A stretch of DNA of 44,389 bases from Gammaproteobacteria bacterium (GCA_030429005.1 JAUIDP010000020.1:1-44389), one strand, 5' to 3'; counted from the stretch's first letter, positions 1-8,946 are shown. Numbers and translations are program-made. Notes: generated by a model from the sequence alone, not told the origin.

Positions 1-206
1 CCGGGACGTACCCCGGCTTTGTGCAGCACATGGCACAGTCGGTTGACGCGCCGGTCCAGTTCGCCGTAGCTCAGCGCATTGTTGCCGTCCGTGACGGCTG
101 TTGCCGACCGAAATTGCCTTGCTGTCGTTGCAAACTGGTGGCCGACCGACGTCTGTGCAGCAAGCGTGGCGGCGCCGGGTTCGCGATACCAGGTGTCAGC
201 CGACAT
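1..206 (-). CDS. AMP-forming acyl-CoA synthetase/ligase, N-terminal fragment
   Basis: The gene is cut by the left window edge; 68 codons are visible, from an ATG at 206. The translation begins MSADTWYREPGAATLAAQ and contains ALSYGELDRRVNRLCHVLHK, the N-terminal pattern of ANL-superfamily (AMP-binding) acyl-CoA synthetases, in which the 'T/SYxEL' motif opens the first subdomain. The ATP and CoA sites lie outside the window, so the substrate is unknown. The start overlaps the end of the tandem GST gene by 11 bp (the ATG lies inside its last codons), so the two are almost certainly co-transcribed and translationally coupled. In a catabolic operon it would activate a carboxylic acid to its CoA thioester before beta-oxidation. 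Family call is good; function is inferred. Confidence 0.75.
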   Translation of the reverse strand, partial: MSADTWYREPGAATLAAQTSVGHQFATTARQFRSATAVTDGNNALSYGELDRRVNRLCHVLHKAGVRP

Positions 207-1842
207 CGAGCGTATCGCCCGTAAACCGTCGCATGTCCTGCAGCCAGCGTTCAATATTCGCCAGCCTGCGGAGTTCGTCGGCGACGGATGTCTGCAACAT
301 GAATGCAATTCTGCTGTACCAGGCGATATCGGCATAAGCGGGTTTCGTATCGCAGAGGAAAACGCTTTCGGCAAGTGCGTCTTCAATGAACTGCAGTTTT
401 TGCAGCATGCGCGATGCCAGGTAGCGGTGTCGTTCGTCACCGAGTGCTGCGGGTTCTCGGGCGCTGCCGGCAAACTGGAGCGGAGCAAGCAACGGTGAGA
501 ACTCCTTGTGTGTACCGGACTCCAGCGCCAGCCAGGTGTTGTGTGTCGCGACTTCGACGCTGCTCTGCGGCACATACAGGCTCGGCGATGAATAAGTGTT
601 GCCCAGGTATTCGGCAATCGCCAGCGAATCGAAGATCGGCGTATCGTCGACCAGCAGCACGGGAACCTCGCCCAGCGGATTCAGCGCCAGGAATTCCGGT
701 AAACGATTCTCCTCACGCGCTACATCGACTTCGACTGTATCGAAGTCAACATCTAGCGCGCGCAACAGCATCTCGATACGCCGTGCATGTGGTGAACGTT
801 GCCAGCCGTACAGCGATATCTTCTGCGGCTTCGACGACCGTGGCGACTGTCGTTGCCGCGCTTCAACTCTGAATTCGGCAGCAGGCTGCGGCAGTGCGCG
901 GGTGCTTGCGGTGGCGTTCAGCAGCTTGTCCACGCCGAACTTGTCGCGCAGTTGCCGGCCGTATTCGCGTATCTCCTCGACCAGTCCGGGGTCGCGTTCG
1001 CATTCGTCCAGTTGAAACTGTGCCCGGACCTTTTTCATCATGTCTGAGCGCACCAGTGCCGAATAACCCCTGGCGGCTTCCGTTTCGGAGTCGACAAACG
1101 ACGGCCGGTCAGCGAGGGTGGCCATCCAGCGGGTCACATTGGGGAACTCATCGGCGCTGATGTCGAGGTCCACATTTGCATACATGCAAAGACGTGGATA
1201 GACAGCGATATCCGCCTGGCTGAACTGGTTACCGACGAGGAAGTCGGCATCCCGCAGCGCCAGTTCGATCGGTTGAAGCCACGCCCTGAGCCATGCCAGA
1301 TTTTGTTGAATCTGTTCACGACTCAGCACTTCAAGGCGCCAGACACGCCGCTCCCAGTCGAGGTCGTACGGGTCGGTCGTGGCCAGCCTGGCAATCTGTT
1401 CCGCTTCCTCCTCGGTGCGCGAAATGTGTTTGATCGGTCCGCCGTTCAACGCATACATGACCGGCCGGAACACCTTGGCCATCGCCAGTTCAGAGGCCTG
1501 CCACATGCGGACCGCGGCGGCGTCGATCGCAGTCGCCGGTATCAACGGTACTTCGGGAAACTGGTCTTCGAGGTAGCTGTTGATGACGCCCGACTCGATG
1601 ATCACGAGATCGCCATGTGCAAGCGTGGGTACGAAACCGTTGGGATTGATCGCCAGGTAGTCCGGATGACGCTGCTCCATCAGCGCCAGGTTGACGTTCA
1701 CTGTATCCCAGTCCAGACCTTTTTCGAGCATCGTGATGCGACAGCGGCGCGAACACGGCGACGGCGGCGAGTCGTAGAGCACCAGGTGCTCGACATTGTC
1801 TGCAGACAGCGCATCGCCGTTGTTTTCAAGGATTTTACCCAT
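196..1842 (-). CDS. Tandem (two-domain) glutathione S-transferase-like protein
   Basis: 548 residues, about twice a normal GST. The first thioredoxin-fold/GST unit covers roughly residues 18-255 and starts with HLVLYDSPPSPCSRRCRITM, a Cys/Ser-type N-terminal active-site context; GFVPTL supplies the cis-proline loop and the following ES the gamma-glutamyl contact. A linker of about 80 residues, rich in Arg, Ala and Pro, leads to a second unit from about residue 340 (KISLYGWQRSPHARRIEMLL, then GEVPVL and DS). Such proteins may isomerise, dehalogenate or cleave ethers with glutathione; maleylacetoacetate- or maleylpyruvate-isomerase-like activity would suit an aromatic pathway, but the substrate is not readable. 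A strong GGAGG ribosome site lies 8 bp before the ATG. It is the middle gene of a leftward operon between the FAD hydroxylase and the acyl ligase. Confidence 0.85.
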   Translation of the reverse strand: MGKILENNGDALSADNVEHLVLYDSPPSPCSRRCRITMLEKGLDWDTVNVNLALMEQRHPDYLAINPNGFVPTLAHGDLVIIESGVINSYLEDQFPEVPLIPATAIDAAAVRMWQASELAMAKVFRPVMYALNGGPIKHISRTEEEAEQIARLATTDPYDLDWERRVWRLEVLSREQIQQNLAWLRAWLQPIELALRDADFLVGNQFSQADIAVYPRLCMYANVDLDISADEFPNVTRWMATLADRPSFVDSETEAARGYSALVRSDMMKKVRAQFQLDECERDPGLVEEIREYGRQLRDKFGVDKLLNATASTRALPQPAAEFRVEARQRQSPRSSKPQKISLYGWQRSPHARRIEMLLRALDVDFDTVEVDVAREENRLPEFLALNPLGEVPVLLVDDTPIFDSLAIAEYLGNTYSSPSLYVPQSSVEVATHNTWLALESGTHKEFSPLLAPLQFAGSAREPAALGDERHRYLASRMLQKLQFIEDALAESVFLCDTKPAYADIAWYSRIAFMLQTSVADELRRLANIERWLQDMRRFTGDTLDVG

Positions 1843-1861
1843 GGTTCACCTCCGGGGTGTG

Positions 1862-3418
1862 TCAGGCCGGCATCAGTAGTGCACGCCGAATATCTTCGTG
1901 CGCCTCTGCCACCGTTTCGGCGGTAAATGCCGCCAGCACGAAGCGGTCGGGCCGGATCAGTGCAATCGTCCCGGTGGTTCCGTCAAACAAAGCGTCCAGC
2001 ACGCCGTCGTTGTCGGAGCCGGGGGCAAGTTCAACCGCGCGTGCGCCCAGTTGATCGAGCAGCGCCAGAGTCTTTGCGCCGAGCGCCAGGCGCGGGTTGC
2101 AACCGTAGCCGGCCAGCGTGAAACCGTCGCCCAGCAATTCATCCAGTAACTTGCCGTCCTGGCCGTTCCCCGGCACCCGCGGTTGCAATACGTAGCGTCC
2201 GTTAACCGGATGTTTGTCGGGCGACACGACTACACCGGCTTCGATGCGCCGGATGCTCTGCGACTTCGCCAGGTCGTCGATGTAGGCAAGTTTTTTCTCG
2301 GGGTCCGCGGACAATTCGGCGAAGAACTCGTCGCGTTCGCGCGCCTTGTCTTCGTCGAGGGGTTGAATCTTCTTGCCGAGCTGCACCGCGAAATCGATCA
2401 GTTGCCGGGTATGCTCGCGGCGTTCCAGTTCATAGCTGTCGAGAATTTCCAGGCCCGATATGCCGTCAAGCAGCAGCCGGATTTTCCAGTAGAGGTTGCG
2501 GGTGTCGCGAATGCCGGCGTTCAGTCCCTGGCCGGCAAACGGCGGCGTCATGTGTGCGGCATCGCCGGCAATCAGGACCCGGCCGTCGCGCCACTTGTCG
2601 GCAATCACGGCGCTGAAGTTGTAGACCCGCTTGCGAAAGATCTTCACCTTGTTCATGTCCGTAAACGGTGACAACAGCTCCCTGATCTTGCTTTCGGCCA
2701 GCAGCTCTTCGGGCCGTTCGCCTGGCAACAGCATCCACTCCCAGCGTCGATGTTCCGGTGTAACGCGCAGCGTCATGCCGGGTCTGGCCGGGTCGCAAAA
2801 GAACATTGCGTTGTGTTCGGGCTGGAAATACGGGTCGAACGTATCCAGTACCAGCCAGGGCAACTCGTTCGACTCGCCGATCAGCGATGCGCCCATCAGT
2901 CGCCGCACGGTTGACCGGCCGCCGTCACAGCCGACGAGGCAGCGCGCCGCTATCGTCATGGGCTGATCATTCGCGTCACTGACCCGGATCGAAACGCCGC
3001 TGGCATGCTGTTCGTAGCCAATGACCTCGTGGCCGAACCAGAGCCGGCCTTGATCATCGTCAATCAGGGCTCGTGCGAGGACCTGGTCTATTTCCCCCTG
3101 GTCGAAAGACTGTTTCATCGGGTAGCCGCAGGGCTCCTGGCCCTCGTAGCTGAATCGAAACAGTTCCGTGCCGGCCGCGTTGAAATAGCGTCCGCCCAGC
3201 AGGAAATGGATGTGTGGCAGTACCTGGTCGGTCAGCCCGATGGCCTGCCAGGTGCGGATGGATTCGCCGTCGATGCCGACAGCCCGGGGTTCACGAATGA
3301 TCTCGCGGTTGCGTTCGAGCACGATCGTATCGATGCCCGCCTGTGCGAGTTGCAGCGCCAGTGTCAGTCCAACGGGACCGGCGCCGACGATGGCGACGTC
3401 GCATTCTGCGTAGTTCAT
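1862..3418 (-). CDS. FAD-dependent aromatic-type monooxygenase (MhpA/PheA-like)
   Basis: 518 residues from the ATG at 3418. An 18-codon upstream extension is open, but AGAGG/AGGGA lies just before 3418 and the dinucleotide-binding motif begins where expected from this start. GAGPVG (residues 12-17) binds the FAD ADP moiety; the CDGGRSTVRR segment is the 'DG' motif; GDAAHMTPPFAGQGLNAGIRD is the second FAD motif of class A flavoprotein hydroxylases. The family uses NAD(P)H and O2 to hydroxylate phenolic rings; nearest known relatives are 3-(3-hydroxyphenyl)propionate and phenol or chlorophenol hydroxylases. It probably prepares a ring for cleavage. It is the first gene of the leftward operon, 19 bp from the tandem GST, behind a good sigma-70 promoter at 3482-3511. 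The actual substrate is unknown. Confidence 0.88.
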   Translation of the reverse strand: MNYAECDVAIVGAGPVGLTLALQLAQAGIDTIVLERNREIIREPRAVGIDGESIRTWQAIGLTDQVLPHIHFLLGGRYFNAAGTELFRFSYEGQEPCGYPMKQSFDQGEIDQVLARALIDDDQGRLWFGHEVIGYEQHASGVSIRVSDANDQPMTIAARCLVGCDGGRSTVRRLMGASLIGESNELPWLVLDTFDPYFQPEHNAMFFCDPARPGMTLRVTPEHRRWEWMLLPGERPEELLAESKIRELLSPFTDMNKVKIFRKRVYNFSAVIADKWRDGRVLIAGDAAHMTPPFAGQGLNAGIRDTRNLYWKIRLLLDGISGLEILDSYELERREHTRQLIDFAVQLGKKIQPLDEDKARERDEFFAELSADPEKKLAYIDDLAKSQSIRRIEAGVVVSPDKHPVNGRYVLQPRVPGNGQDGKLLDELLGDGFTLAGYGCNPRLALGAKTLALLDQLGARAVELAPGSDNDGVLDALFDGTTGTIALIRPDRFVLAAFTAETVAEAHEDIRRALLMPA

Positions 3419-3481
3419 ACCGTCCCTTTGCCTCTCCGCCCGGGCTGGTAAATGAAATTCCAAAACCCGCAAACAATTCTG

Positions 3482-3511
3482 ATACTATGTTCATAAATGA
3501 TATGGTGTCAA
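3482..3511 (-). promoter_or_regulatory. Promoter of the leftward hydroxylase operon with overlapping dyad
   Basis: Read on the minus strand, TTGACA (3506-3511) is followed after 18 bp by TAGTAT (3482-3487), a good sigma-70 promoter about 65 bp ahead of the hydroxylase start. The dyad-like TGACACCATATCA (3498-3510, minus) overlaps the -35 box. Similar dyads sit in the TetR promoter and upstream of the TonB receptor. The rest of the 143-bp divergent gap (3419-3561) must also hold a promoter for the rightward reductase operon, but I could not place it with confidence. Confidence 0.6.
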
Positions 3512-3561
3512 TAAAGTAGGGACATCGAATTTCTTAACCGCAATGCAGCAGGAAGGTAGTT

Positions 3562-4584
3562 ATGGCCCGTACAAATCAATTTATCCGCCTGGTGCGCCGG
3601 CCGGAGGGCAACCTCGCCGAGGATATCTTCGAGGTGGCGGCAGAAGAACTTGGCGGCCCGGGTGACGGCGAGTTCCTGCTCGAAGTCAGTTACATCGCGA
3701 TCGATCCGGCGTTGCTGAGCCGCATGCGCGACGAGGACAACTACACGGCAGGCGTGGCGCCGGGCGATCTGGTCTGGGCCAATGGCGTCGGTGTCGTCGT
3801 GGAAAGTCGCAACAGCGATGTCGCCGTCGGCGAGATCCGGGTCGGCCCTGTCGGGATGCAGCAGTTCTTGCTGCAGTCAGATCCGGGGACGACGCGTGTC
3901 GTGGACCCGGACCTCGGTGAGCCACGCTGGCACCTGGGCGTACTCGGGACTACCGGCCTTACGGCCAAGCTCGCGCTGCAAACCGTCGGTGAGCCGAAAG
4001 CGGGCGAAACGGTCCTCATCTCCTCTGGCGGCAGCTCCGTTGGTTCGATCGCGGCGCAACTTGCGAAAAGTATCGGTTGCCGCACCGTCGGGATCGTCAG
4101 CACCGACGAGAAAGCACGGCAGATCTGTACAGACTGGGGTTACGACGCGGCATTTTCCTACCGCGGCCGCAGCGTCGACGAGATGTCGGCCTCGATCGCC
4201 GAAACCTGTCCGGAGGGTGTTGACGTTTACTTCGACAATACCGGCGGCGACATATCGGAGGCGGTTATCGATCATTTCAACCTGTTTGCGCGGCATATCG
4301 TCGTCGGCCGGATCGCAGTTGCCCACCTGAAAGATACACATGCCGACATCGGGCGCCGCGACGGCAACACGATCCTCGTCAAACGCGTGAAAAAGCAGGG
4401 CTTTGTCGTGCATGATCATGCGGCGGCGCGCCCGGCCGCGGTGGCGGAACTGGTCGCGGCCGTCGAAAATGGTGACCTGGTGTTCCGCGAGGATATCGTC
4501 GACGGAATCGAGCGTGCGCCGGAGGCGTTCTTCCGGATGATCAGGGGGCAGAACACGGGCAAACAGCTGGTCAGGTTGAACTGA
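3562..4584 (+). CDS. NADP-dependent MDR-family oxidoreductase (alkenal/LTB4-reductase-like)
   Basis: 340 residues; AGGAAGG sits 5 bp before the ATG. The protein has an N-terminal GroES-like domain and a Rossmann domain with VLISSGGSSVGSIAAQLAK near residue 150, the zinc-free medium-chain dehydrogenase pattern; DVYFDNTGGDISEAVIDHF and GKQLVRLN near the C-terminus are typical of the prostaglandin/leukotriene B4 reductase and YncB/CurA branch. The family reduces conjugated C=C bonds of enones with NADPH. It starts a rightward operon (MDR, SDR, GST); its stop overlaps the SDR start (TGATG), showing translational coupling. A role in reducing an unsaturated ketone or acyl intermediate is likely; the substrate is inferred only. 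Confidence 0.85.
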   Translation: MARTNQFIRLVRRPEGNLAEDIFEVAAEELGGPGDGEFLLEVSYIAIDPALLSRMRDEDNYTAGVAPGDLVWANGVGVVVESRNSDVAVGEIRVGPVGMQQFLLQSDPGTTRVVDPDLGEPRWHLGVLGTTGLTAKLALQTVGEPKAGETVLISSGGSSVGSIAAQLAKSIGCRTVGIVSTDEKARQICTDWGYDAAFSYRGRSVDEMSASIAETCPEGVDVYFDNTGGDISEAVIDHFNLFARHIVVGRIAVAHLKDTHADIGRRDGNTILVKRVKKQGFVVHDHAAARPAAVAELVAAVENGDLVFREDIVDGIERAPEAFFRMIRGQNTGKQLVRLN

Positions 4585-5387
4585 TGCCTGCCAAGGATTT
4601 CGCAGAAAAAATCGCGATCGTAACCGGCGCCTCCAGCGGGCTGGGTCGGGCAATATGCGTCGAACTCGCGTCGCGCGGTGCTGCGGTTGTGGTTATCAAT
4701 TATGCGTCGAATTCTGCGGGTGCGACGGAAACGGCAGATCTCGTCAACGCACTTGGCAGTGAGGCGCTGATCGTACAGGGCGATGTCGGCGACCGGGATG
4801 ACTGCCGCAGCATCGTCGACACGGTAGCATCCTACGGACGATTGGACGCGCTGTTCAATAATGCCGGTGTCACAACGTTTGCCGAGAATCACGGTGACCT
4901 CGACGCCGTGCGCGCGGAAGACTTCGCCACCATCTACCGGACCAACGTAATTGGCGCCTACCAGATGATCGCCGCGGGCCGTGCGCTGATGGAAAAGGCG
5001 ACCGACATCGCCGCTGTCGTGAACACGGCATCGCTGGCCGGCGTTGCCGGTATCGGTTCATCCGTGCCGTACGCCAGTTCCAAGGGGGCCTTGCTGACGA
5101 TGACGCTGGCACTTGCGCGTGCACTTGCGCCAAAGATCCGGGTCAATGCAATCTGTCCCGGTTTCATCGATACGCCGTGGTATTCGGGTCACCTGTCCGG
5201 CGAAGCCGCGGTGCAAAAACGCGAGGCTATAGCAGCGAAAACGCCGCTAAAAGTGGCATCGACCGCCGAGGACATCGCTGGCCCGGCCGTGTTCCTCGCC
5301 TCACCGGCCGCTCGTCACATCACCGGAGAGACCTTGCTCGTCGACGCGGGCTCGCACCTGAACCTGACCCCGCTGGCGATGAGCTGA
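4584..5387 (+). CDS. Short-chain dehydrogenase/reductase (classical SDR)
   Basis: 267 residues, a normal classical SDR length. TGASSGLG (residues 14-21) is the glycine-rich cofactor motif, NNAG follows the NAD(P) region, and the catalytic YASSK has Tyr163 and Lys167, with the Ser in NTASLAG upstream. The C-terminal PAVFLASPAARHITGETLLVDAG segment is characteristic of the FabG-like group. It oxidises or reduces a hydroxyl/keto group. The ATG overlaps the stop of the preceding MDR gene, and the GST follows after 9 bp, so the three form one transcript. This is consistent with a hydroxyacyl or dihydrodiol dehydrogenase step; the substrate is unknown. Confidence 0.9.
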   Translation: MPAKDFAEKIAIVTGASSGLGRAICVELASRGAAVVVINYASNSAGATETADLVNALGSEALIVQGDVGDRDDCRSIVDTVASYGRLDALFNNAGVTTFAENHGDLDAVRAEDFATIYRTNVIGAYQMIAAGRALMEKATDIAAVVNTASLAGVAGIGSSVPYASSKGALLTMTLALARALAPKIRVNAICPGFIDTPWYSGHLSGEAAVQKREAIAAKTPLKVASTAEDIAGPAVFLASPAARHITGETLLVDAGSHLNLTPLAMS

Positions 5388-5396
5388 CCTGCCGTC

Positions 5397-6413
5397 ATGA
5401 CTTACCTCCTGTACGGATCGCCGCAAAGCCTGTTCACACGCAAGCTGCAGACCGCGCTGGAGTTCTATCCGCTGCACTACAGGTTCAGGCAAAAGCGCGG
5501 ATCCGGTATCGAGGAACAACTGGAGCTACGATCCGGTACGCACCAGATGCCGGTATTGCAAACGCCGGAAAACTGGTTGCTGGCTGACACGACGCCGATC
5601 ATTGCCTTGCTCGATGCGCGCTATCCGGCATTCCGCCTTTTTCCGCGTGGCGTCGATGGATTCCTCGTGCATCTTCTGGAAGATATTTTCGATGAGTGGA
5701 TATCGCGCGTGATGGTGCACTATCGCTGGCGGTATCCGGATACCGCAGGTCCTGCCGCCGAGCAACTGGCCAATGGCGACCCCGAGATGGCGGCCAGGAT
5801 CCGGGCGTGGGGTCCGCGAGCCTGCAGGGCAACCGGTACCGAAACGGCGGAGGCGGGGGCCGACGCAGAGCGCGAGTACGAATTCATCCTGCAATTGATG
5901 GAGTCGCAGTTGCAGGAGACCCGTTACCTGCTCGGCCCGACTCCCACGGCGCTGGATTGCGCGGCGCTGGGCGGGCTGCATGCGCACATGTTGAATGACC
6001 ATGACCCGGCTGTCCTGATGCGCAGCTACAAAGTCGTCAGCCAATGGGCTGCCGACAACCAGCAAGACGCGGCGAAGTTCCCGGTGGATGAGGCGCCGCA
6101 ATACGAGGCCACGACCTTTGCGCGACAATTCCTCGAGCGTGTTGCGCCGGCCTACAAAGCGTTCTTGCTGGGCAACAAGGTCGCGCTTGCGCAAGGTGAC
6201 AAGTCGTTCCTGGCAACGATTTACGGTCATGAGGTCAGCTTTCTTGCGCGCAACTACCCCGAGAACGCACGCCAAATGCTGGTTGATCGTCTGCACTACC
6301 AGCTCGATGACAGCGAACGGCAGCAGGCCATCGGTTTGCTCGATGAATTCGACCTGGCCGAATGCTTCGCCGGCGCGCCGGGCGATACTGCTTTGACAGA
6401 TAGTCAGCATTGA
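5397..6413 (+). CDS. Glutathione S-transferase-family protein
   Basis: 338 residues. The N-terminal thioredoxin-like domain (MTYLLYGSPQSLFTRKLQTAL, then HQMPVLQTPENWLLADTTPI) has the cis-Pro loop (MPVL) and the Asp-Thr after it; the helical C-terminal domain contains LLGPTPTALDCAALGGLHAH, a GST_C-type segment. Residues after about 230 are an extension beyond a standard GST of about 220 residues, with no motif I recognise. It is the last gene of the MDR-SDR-GST operon. With the tandem GST across the divergent promoter, three GST domains serve this locus, suggesting a glutathione-dependent isomerisation, ether cleavage or detoxification step. The promoter of the next gene (TetR) begins inside its last codons. 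Confidence 0.78.
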   Translation: MTYLLYGSPQSLFTRKLQTALEFYPLHYRFRQKRGSGIEEQLELRSGTHQMPVLQTPENWLLADTTPIIALLDARYPAFRLFPRGVDGFLVHLLEDIFDEWISRVMVHYRWRYPDTAGPAAEQLANGDPEMAARIRAWGPRACRATGTETAEAGADAEREYEFILQLMESQLQETRYLLGPTPTALDCAALGGLHAHMLNDHDPAVLMRSYKVVSQWAADNQQDAAKFPVDEAPQYEATTFARQFLERVAPAYKAFLLGNKVALAQGDKSFLATIYGHEVSFLARNYPENARQMLVDRLHYQLDDSERQQAIGLLDEFDLAECFAGAPGDTALTDSQH

Positions 6414-6422
6414 ATCTATATT
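6393..6422 (+). promoter_or_regulatory. Promoter of the TetR gene with overlapping dyad
   Basis: TTGACA (6393-6398), an 18-bp spacer and TATATT (6417-6422) form a good sigma-70 promoter that starts inside the last codons of the GST gene. TGACAGATAGTCA (6394-6406) is an imperfect dyad across the -35 box, similar to those at 3498-3510 and 8947-8959. This position fits autorepression by the TetR protein encoded just downstream. Confidence 0.6.
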
Positions 6423-6453
6423 GATTTTTGAACTTTGGAACAACGATAAGAAC

Positions 6454-7101
6454 ATGGCAAAGACCCAAACGAGCACAACCGTCAAGAAGCCGGATCGCCA
6501 GGCACGGCGTAAACGGGCAACCCGCGAGAAACTGGTCACTACTGCGATCCGGGTCTTTAACGAGAAAGGCATCAACGACACCACGGTGCATGACATCACC
6601 GAAGGTGCGGATGTGGCGTACGGCACGTTTTATAACTATTTCACGTCGATTGAAGACCTGGCTCCACAGGTCATCAATGCAAAAATCCGCGAGCACGTGG
6701 ACCAGGTCAACAAGATGCAGGAGGGCATCGAGGACATCGCGCTTATCGTTGCCATCAGTGTGCGCGAATTCGCCAAGAAAGTGGTTTCAGACCCGACGCT
6801 GCGCTGGCTGTCGGAGCGGCCCGTCATCATGGTCGAGGCATTGACATTGTGCCTCGTTGACGATGCCAAGGCACACAATCGAATCGGGATTGAGAAAGGA
6901 GAATTCGACCCGATTACGCGGCGTCCTCACCTCGCTACATTCTGCACCTGGGGCTTCACCGGACTGCTGCAGGAAGCGCTGCGCAATCCTGCGGATGCTG
7001 ACGAAATGGTGGATGACATGACGCGTATCTACCTGCGCCTGCTCGGGGTCGCAAGCGAACGCATCGAAAGTGTGCTGGCACAGCTTGCAGATGGCACCTG
7101 A
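6454..7101 (+). CDS. TetR-family transcriptional regulator
   Basis: 215 residues from the ATG at 6454; an in-frame TTG at 6421 would overlap the promoter's -10 box, so the later start is preferred. A basic N-terminal arm (KKPDRQARRKRATREKLV) leads into a TetR_N helix-turn-helix with the hallmark TVHDITEGADVAYGTFYNYF near residues 40-60. The C-terminal half is a ligand-binding/dimerisation domain with no diagnostic motif. It lies between the MDR-SDR-GST operon and the MFS transporter, so it most likely represses the surrounding catabolic genes and responds to a pathway metabolite. Its own promoter carries a TGACA dyad. Family is certain; targets are inferred. Confidence 0.92.
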   Translation: MAKTQTSTTVKKPDRQARRKRATREKLVTTAIRVFNEKGINDTTVHDITEGADVAYGTFYNYFTSIEDLAPQVINAKIREHVDQVNKMQEGIEDIALIVAISVREFAKKVVSDPTLRWLSERPVIMVEALTLCLVDDAKAHNRIGIEKGEFDPITRRPHLATFCTWGFTGLLQEALRNPADADEMVDDMTRIYLRLLGVASERIESVLAQLADGT

Positions 7102-7140
7102 GCCGCGCCCCGTCGCATGCCGTAAGCCCGAGTTCGAGTG

Positions 7141-8481
7141 ATGACTGCCAGCAGTCGTGCGAGTTCGGGCCTGGTCTATGCCTGGCTCGTTGTCGCCCTG
7201 TTGATGATTGCGTACACGCTGTCATTCCTCGACCGACAAATACTCGCACTGCTGGTAACGGACATTCAGGCCGACCTCGGTATCAGCGACACCAAGATCG
7301 GGCTGTTGCAGGGACTGGCATTTACGATCTTCTATACGACGCTCGGTATTCCGATCGCGAGAATTGCTGACTACCGGAACCGGCGCAATCTCATTGCTCT
7401 CGGCGTGATGCTGTGGAGCCTGATGACCGTTCTGTGCGGGTTTGCACGGAACTTCCTGCACCTGTTTGCTGCACGCATGGGAGTCGGCGTCGGGGAAGCC
7501 GCTCTGTCGCCTGCCGCCTACTCGATAATTACCGACTACTTCCCCCGCAAGCATTTGTCGAAGGCCCTGTCGACTTACGCGATGGGCGTCTACATCGGCG
7601 GCGGCATCGCTTTTACCGTTGGCGGTCTGCTGATCGTCAGGCTGGCAGAGCTGGATCTCGGCAACCTGCCCGTCGTGGGTGGCCTTGCCAGCTGGCAGCT
7701 GGCTTTCATTTGTGCCGGGTTGCCGGGCATTCTCGTGGCTGCAGCGGTTTATTTCCTGGTTCGCGAACCGGAGCGCCGCGTCTACGCGCATGCGGCCGGT
7801 AACGACGACAGGCACCTGACGTTCCGGGATGCGGTCGCATACCTTGCGCAAAACCGGCGTGCCTATCTGCCGATTTACCTGGGCTTCTCGCTGCACGCGA
7901 TCATCGTCGCCGCGGCGCTGGCGTGGCTGCCAACGCAGCTGATCCGGGAGTTCGGCTTCAGCGTACGCGAAGCTGGCAACCTGATGGGCTTTGCCTTGCT
8001 GCTGCCCGGCTGTGCCGGCGTTCTGTTTGGCGGTTTCGTCTGTGATCGCTGGTTGCGGTCGGGCCGCTTCGATGCACCATTGACTATCGGGCTGATCAGT
8101 ACCATCGGCGCCACGTTGCCGTTCATCCTGCTGAACCTCGTCGACGTTACGCCGGGCGCAAGGACGGTTCTCGTTGGCACCTCTTTCTTTTTCCTGGCAC
8201 TCGTCGCAGGACCCGCGCCGGCCGCAATTCAGCTCGTGGCGCCACAGCGACTGCGCGCGCAGCTCTCTGCTGTCTTCCTGTTTTCGATCAACTTTATTGG
8301 CATGACGCTGGGGCCATTGCTACCAGCGCTACTCAGTGACCGCTATTTCGAGGGTGCGGGAGCAATCGGCGACGCCATGACCTGGGTGATGCTGGTCGCG
8401 GCAATTGCAGCAGCGACGGTTTTCGTGACGATGCGCAGAGACTACCGCTCTCTCGGGCGTGCGTCGCGCGAGCGGGCATAG
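7141..8481 (+). CDS. MFS transporter, spinster/aromatic-acid-like
   Basis: 446 residues with about 12 hydrophobic segments. FLDRQILALL in helix 1 is typical of spinster-like and hydroxybenzoate/sugar-acid MFS proteins, and ARIADYRNRRNLIALGVMLWS after helix 2 is the MFS motif A region. An in-frame GTG directly precedes the ATG at 7141, so the start could be 7138. It sits in the inner membrane and probably imports, or exports, a small organic anion linked to the pathway. The position after the TetR gene supports co-regulation. Its last 40 bp overlap the convergent thioesterase gene. Confidence 0.85.
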   Translation: MTASSRASSGLVYAWLVVALLMIAYTLSFLDRQILALLVTDIQADLGISDTKIGLLQGLAFTIFYTTLGIPIARIADYRNRRNLIALGVMLWSLMTVLCGFARNFLHLFAARMGVGVGEAALSPAAYSIITDYFPRKHLSKALSTYAMGVYIGGGIAFTVGGLLIVRLAELDLGNLPVVGGLASWQLAFICAGLPGILVAAAVYFLVREPERRVYAHAAGNDDRHLTFRDAVAYLAQNRRAYLPIYLGFSLHAIIVAAALAWLPTQLIREFGFSVREAGNLMGFALLLPGCAGVLFGGFVCDRWLRSGRFDAPLTIGLISTIGATLPFILLNLVDVTPGARTVLVGTSFFFLALVAGPAPAAIQLVAPQRLRAQLSAVFLFSINFIGMTLGPLLPALLSDRYFEGAGAIGDAMTWVMLVAAIAAATVFVTMRRDYRSLGRASRERA

Positions 8482-8852
8482 TCGCCGTCAATTTTCCTGG
8501 GTTCGCCGTTTGCATCGACGGCAACAACGACAAACGTGCCTGCCGCCGCTCGCCGGGTTTCCCCGGTCGTCGGGTTCTCGGCGGTGACCTGCAGTGACAC
8601 GGTGACCGACGTTGTCCCGAACTCGACGTCGTCTGCGAAGACACTGACGATGTCGCCAAGCTCAATGCGTTGTTCGAAGGACACGTTGTTCACGGCAATC
8701 GTTGCAACGGGGCCGGCGCAGACGGATACACCGGTAACCGCTCCGGCCTGGTCCATCAGGCTGAGGACCCAGCCACCGAATGCGCCATCGTTGATATTCA
8801 TGTCTGTTGGCGTCGCAACAACGCGAACGACGGGTGTATCAGAGCGTTGCAT
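8442..8852 (-). CDS. Hotdog-fold acyl-CoA thioesterase
   Basis: 136 residues; GGAG lies 10 bp before the ATG. VVATPTDMNINDGAFGGWVLSLMDQAGAV is the hotdog 'xxNxxGxxFGGxxLxxMD' signature of the YciA/BFIT acyl-CoA thioesterase group, with Asn, Gly and Asp at the expected catalytic places. The protein hydrolyses acyl-CoA to acid and CoA, normally as a hexamer. It is transcribed against the MFS gene and overlaps its 3' end by 40 bp, so expression of the two may interfere. It would release CoA from stalled intermediates of the pathway. The last ten or so residues are Arg-rich and poorly conserved in appearance. Confidence 0.85.
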   Translation of the reverse strand: MQRSDTPVVRVVATPTDMNINDGAFGGWVLSLMDQAGAVTGVSVCAGPVATIAVNNVSFEQRIELGDIVSVFADDVEFGTTSVTVSLQVTAENPTTGETRRAAAGTFVVVAVDANGEPRKIDGDYARSRDARPRER

Positions 8853-8946
8853 GATTCGGTGTCTCCGTCTGGCTGACCGGCAAGTGCCGGCGTCGGCCGG
8901 CCTGGCTGGTAACAGTGTGTACCAAAACCGTATACTAATCGGATAT

